Origin: Prevotellaceae bacterium
Lineage (GTDB): Bacteria > Bacteroidota > Bacteroidia > Bacteroidales > UBA932
Assembly: GCA_031289995.1 (NCBI GenBank)
Contig: JAITOI010000123.1
Coordinates: 1 to 8,914, forward strand
Length of the DNA stretch: 8,914 bases
Direction: 5' to 3'
Shown here: positions 7,262-8,914 of the stretch, one piece after another
Numbering within the stretch: the stretch's first letter is position 1
Layout: each line of letters opens with the position of its first letter
The notes under the pieces: model-generated
What the model was told of the DNA's origin: nothing
The model's input: only the letters and a program-made list of their open reading frames with translations
The model's database searches: none
Program-made: the position numbers and the translations under genes

Positions 7262-8107
7262 TTACTTGATTATTTTCTTAATTTCGTTCGCCTCGCACAT
7301 CATTTTGCTCAGCTCGGCGGCGTTGGCGGTGTCGATGCAAGCCTTGAATTTCTGCAGGTTTTCGATGTACTTGTCCAGCGCGTGCGACACGCTCTTGGCG
7401 TTCTGCAAAAAAATGGGAGTCCACGTTTCGGGCGAGCTCTTGGCCAGGCGCACGGTAGATTCAAAGCCGGTGCCCGCCATGTCGAGGATGTGGCTTTCGC
7501 TTTTTTCCACCTCCAGCACCGTAAGCCCAAGCATGAACGAGCTCACGTGCGAGATGTGCGAAACGTAGGCTACGTGCCGGTCGTGGGCTTCGGGGTCGGT
7601 GTAAAAAAGCACCTCCATGTAGAGCTGGCGGTACATGGCCAATGCGCGGTTGAGCGCGAAGTCGGCGCTGAGGTGATGCTCGCAAATGATGGCTTTTTTG
7701 CCGCTGAACACGCCATCCTGCGCCGCCTGCGGACCGCTGTACTCCGTGCCCGCCATGGGGTGCGAGGCCACGAACTGGCTGCGGCGTGGATGGTTGCGGT
7801 TGGCAGAGCAAATGCCGTTTTTGGTGGAGCCCATATCCACCACCACCGCGTCGTTTTTGAGCAGGTCGAGGATGTGGGGCAGCAGCTCGCGAGCCTTGTT
7901 GACCGGAATGGCAAGCACCACAAGGTCTGCCGCCTGCACCGCCTCGTCCAGCGGCAGCAGCTCGTCCGTCAGGCCCAGCTCCAGCGCCAGCTGCGCGTGG
8001 TCGGGGTTAGCGTCCACGCCGATGAGCCGCGAGGCAAAGCCGCACCTGCGCAGCGCTATCGCCACCGAGCCACCAATTAGGCCTAAACCGATAAATGTTA
8101 TAACCAT
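7262..8107 (-). CDS. tyrA: prephenate dehydrogenase
   Basis: A 281-residue NAD-dependent dehydrogenase that oxidatively decarboxylates prephenate to 4-hydroxyphenylpyruvate in tyrosine synthesis. The Rossmann motif GLGLIGGS is at 7-14, and an acidic residue ending the second strand (D32 in GVDAN) favours NAD over NADP. Family motifs follow: DMGSTK (91-96), ASHPMAGTE (114-122, catalytic-type H116), SHISHVSSF (183-191) and STVRLAKSSPETW (217-229). There is no ACT or fused chorismate mutase domain; the mutase is supplied by the downstream gene. I chose the ATG at 8105-8107 (MVITFIG); a GTG four codons earlier (8119) is in frame but would add MCNK with no benefit. The upstream flank is where the AT-rich segment begins, and no perfect TAnnTTTG box is seen there. 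Confidence 0.93.
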   Translation of the reverse strand: MVITFIGLGLIGGSVAIALRRCGFASRLIGVDANPDHAQLALELGLTDELLPLDEAVQAADLVVLAIPVNKARELLPHILDLLKNDAVVVDMGSTKNGICSANRNHPRRSQFVASHPMAGTEYSGPQAAQDGVFSGKKAIICEHHLSADFALNRALAMYRQLYMEVLFYTDPEAHDRHVAYVSHISHVSSFMLGLTVLEVEKSESHILDMAGTGFESTVRLAKSSPETWTPIFLQNAKSVSHALDKYIENLQKFKACIDTANAAELSKMMCEANEIKKIIK

Positions 8108-8115
8108 TTTGTTGC

Positions 8116-8131
8116 ACACAGATTACACAGA
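8116..8131. repeat. short direct repeat ACACAGA upstream of tyrA
   Basis: ACACAGA occurs at 8116-8122 and 8125-8131, giving a 9-base-phased direct repeat just upstream of the tyrA start, at the point where composition changes from GC-rich to AT-rich. It may be a binding site, a rearrangement footprint or chance. Confidence 0.3.
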
Positions 8132-8144
8132 AATTATAGATTTT

Positions 8145-8155
8145 ACAATAATTGT
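8145..8155. promoter_or_regulatory. 11-bp perfect palindrome ACAATAATTGT upstream of tyrA
   Basis: ACAAT and ATTGT flank a central A at 8150, and the flanks TTTT and AAAA extend the symmetry imperfectly. It lies in the 97-base gap between the UPF0175 gene and tyrA. Its AT content rules out a stable terminator. It could be an operator half-site arrangement, but palindromes of this size occur by chance in AT-rich DNA. Confidence 0.2.
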
Positions 8156-8167
8156 TAAAAGGGAGTT

Positions 8168-8212
8168 CTAATTTTTACTTTTTATGTATATCGGAATAAC
8201 TTTTTCAGACAT
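8168..8212 (-). pseudogene. 14-codon frame overlapping the UPF0175 gene; possible remnant of a toxin gene
   Basis: An ATG at 8210-8212 lies inside the last codons of the UPF0175 gene (8-base overlap) and opens the peptide MSEKVIPIYIKSKN before a TAG at 8168-8170. UPF0175 genes are commonly followed by a PIN-type (DUF3368) toxin gene that starts at or near the antitoxin stop, and toxins of that kind often begin with residues like xxKVIxxT. Here only a start-like stub remains, and the downstream bases up to tyrA show no PIN motif in the frame I read. A deleted toxin partner is therefore possible, but a 14-codon match is weak and chance cannot be excluded. Confidence 0.2.
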
Positions 8213-8432
8213 TGGCAATATCCTCCAAAAGCTCCTCTTTGCTCGTTCCAAATAACGAAACGCCATATTTACCCATTATCTCTATAAAGCTTCTTTTGGA
8301 TAAATTGGCTATAGATGCAGCTTGCCCCGAAGACATTAAACCGTCTTCGTACAATTTGGCAGCCAAATATACTGAATAATCGAAAGCCATCGGATTACTC
8401 GTATAGGGCAGTTTTAGTTTTATTGCTTGCAT
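8205..8432 (-). CDS. UPF0175 family small protein, antitoxin-like
   Basis: A 75-residue protein with the UPF0175 signature: VYLAAKLYEDGLMSSGQAAS (21-40), then LSKRSFIEIMGKYGVSLF (44-61), and an acidic C-terminal tail KEELLEDIANV (65-75). Family members are small helix-turn-helix-like proteins usually found as antitoxins next to PIN-domain toxins; here a DNA-binding and neutralising role is inferred. No intact toxin is adjacent: downstream come only a 14-codon frame and then tyrA, and upstream is a RhuM gene 50 bases away. The ATG at 8430-8432 is preceded by an exact Bacteroidetes -7 box at 8455-8462, supporting independent transcription. Its AT-rich codons differ from tyrA and the genes beyond, pointing to horizontal acquisition. 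Confidence 0.8.
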   Translation of the reverse strand: MQAIKLKLPYTSNPMAFDYSVYLAAKLYEDGLMSSGQAASIANLSKRSFIEIMGKYGVSLFGTSKEELLEDIANV

Positions 8433-8454
8433 AATCTTTTTTTTATTACAATTA

Positions 8455-8462
8455 CAAAATTA
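8455..8462 (-). promoter_or_regulatory. Bacteroidetes-type -7 promoter box TAATTTTG
   Basis: On the minus strand TAATTTTG is an exact match to TAnnTTTG and lies 22 bases upstream of the UPF0175 ATG, inside the 50-base gap after the RhuM stop. A TTG at -33 is not evident. The surrounding DNA is very AT-rich, which raises the chance of a random match, but its position is right. Confidence 0.4.
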
Positions 8463-8482
8463 CATAATATTTTAACGATTTA

Positions 8483-8914
8483 TTATTCGTTCTTCATTTT
8501 CAACGTTTTAATTTCTTTGTCAAAGTCAGAAACAATTTTTTGTGTTTTGTTAAACACCTCATATTCTACTTCAGCTTTTGTGTCAGCTTGCTGTTTTGAT
8601 ATTCTGCCCTTATCCGTTAATATTTGGTATTTTCTAAATGCCAAAAATTCGTTAATGCTCACTGCAAATTCTTTCATCGAAAAAACATTTTCGCGCTCAA
8701 TCAAATCTTCTATATAGTCAAAATATCCTGAAACGGCTCTTTCCAAGCGTTTGATTTCTTTTTCGGGCAGGTAGTTTTTGGCTACAGTAACATCAGATTT
8801 AAGAATGCGACCGTCAGGCGAATTTTTCCACGTGGTTAATCCCATATTCTCTTTGTTTCGGTCGGCTTTGGTATAGATGATTTCGGCTGCAGTTTGCCCT
8901 GCTATAGCAAAATG
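8483..8914 (-). CDS. RhuM family protein, C-terminal 143 residues (N-terminus beyond right edge)
   Basis: The frame is open to the window edge and ends at a TAA at 8483-8485. The visible part starts HFAIAGQTAAEIIYTKAD and continues through MGLTTWKNSPDGRILKSDV and AKNYLPEKEIKRLERAVSGY, all typical of the C-terminal core of RhuM (virulence protein RhuM/Fic-DOC-associated family). The last 40 or so residues are charged and probably helical. RhuM was named from a Salmonella pathogenicity island gene; its molecular function is not established, and members are frequent on genomic islands, often beside restriction, toxin-antitoxin or phage genes. The ATG at 8845 (MGLTTW) is an internal methionine, not the start, because conserved sequence continues upstream of it. 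Base composition is AT-rich like its neighbour and unlike the rest of the window. Confidence 0.85.
   Translation of the reverse strand, partial: HFAIAGQTAAEIIYTKADRNKENMGLTTWKNSPDGRILKSDVTVAKNYLPEKEIKRLERAVSGYFDYIEDLIERENVFSMKEFAVSINEFLAFRKYQILTDKGRISKQQADTKAEVEYEVFNKTQKIVSDFDKEIKTLKMKNE

Noticed and set aside
8483..8845. ATG at 8845 as the start of a complete 120-residue protein
   Set aside because: Conserved RhuM sequence continues in frame upstream to the window edge, so the methionine is internal and the gene is truncated by the window.

Overview
The window looks like a chromosomal segment of a Bacteroidetes bacterium, probably of the order Bacteroidales. Three things point there: a DAHP synthase fused to a C-terminal chorismate mutase, intergenic boxes matching the Bacteroidetes -7 element TAnnTTTG, and no clear Shine-Dalgarno sequences. 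Judged by eye, positions 1 to about 8110 are GC-rich, and about 8120 to 8914 is strongly AT-rich.

All confidently called genes are on the minus strand, so they read right to left. In transcription order they are: the C-terminal part of a RhuM-family protein (runs off the right edge); a UPF0175-family small protein of antitoxin type; tyrA (prephenate dehydrogenase); a bifunctional DAHP synthase/chorismate mutase; an AlbA_2/RecG-C-type putative regulator; gltX (glutamyl-tRNA synthetase); a cytoplasmic GH31 alpha-xylosidase-like enzyme; and araD (L-ribulose-5-phosphate 4-epimerase). A plus-strand reading frame ends at 101 and may be the tail of an unrecognised gene converging on araD.

Two functional pairs are clear. 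tyrA and the DAHP synthase/chorismate mutase are 14 bases apart and cover the entry step of the shikimate pathway plus the chorismate to prephenate to 4-hydroxyphenylpyruvate steps toward tyrosine. The GH31 enzyme and araD overlap by one base (TAATG) and are probably translationally coupled; together they suggest intracellular use of plant-derived pentose-containing sugars. gltX and the AlbA_2 gene lie between the two pairs with short gaps, and a good -7 box precedes the AlbA_2 gene.

The least ordinary parts are three. First, the AT-rich right end carries RhuM and an apparently orphan UPF0175 gene, with a 14-codon overlapping frame where a toxin partner would be expected; this looks like acquired DNA with a deletion scar. 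Second, arrays of a TGCGATN heptamer sit directly against the stop codons of araD and gltX. Third, the 373-base non-coding stretch 102-474 is rich in repeats and hairpins. I see no rRNA, tRNA, CRISPR array or insertion sequence, and no clearly new multi-gene system.
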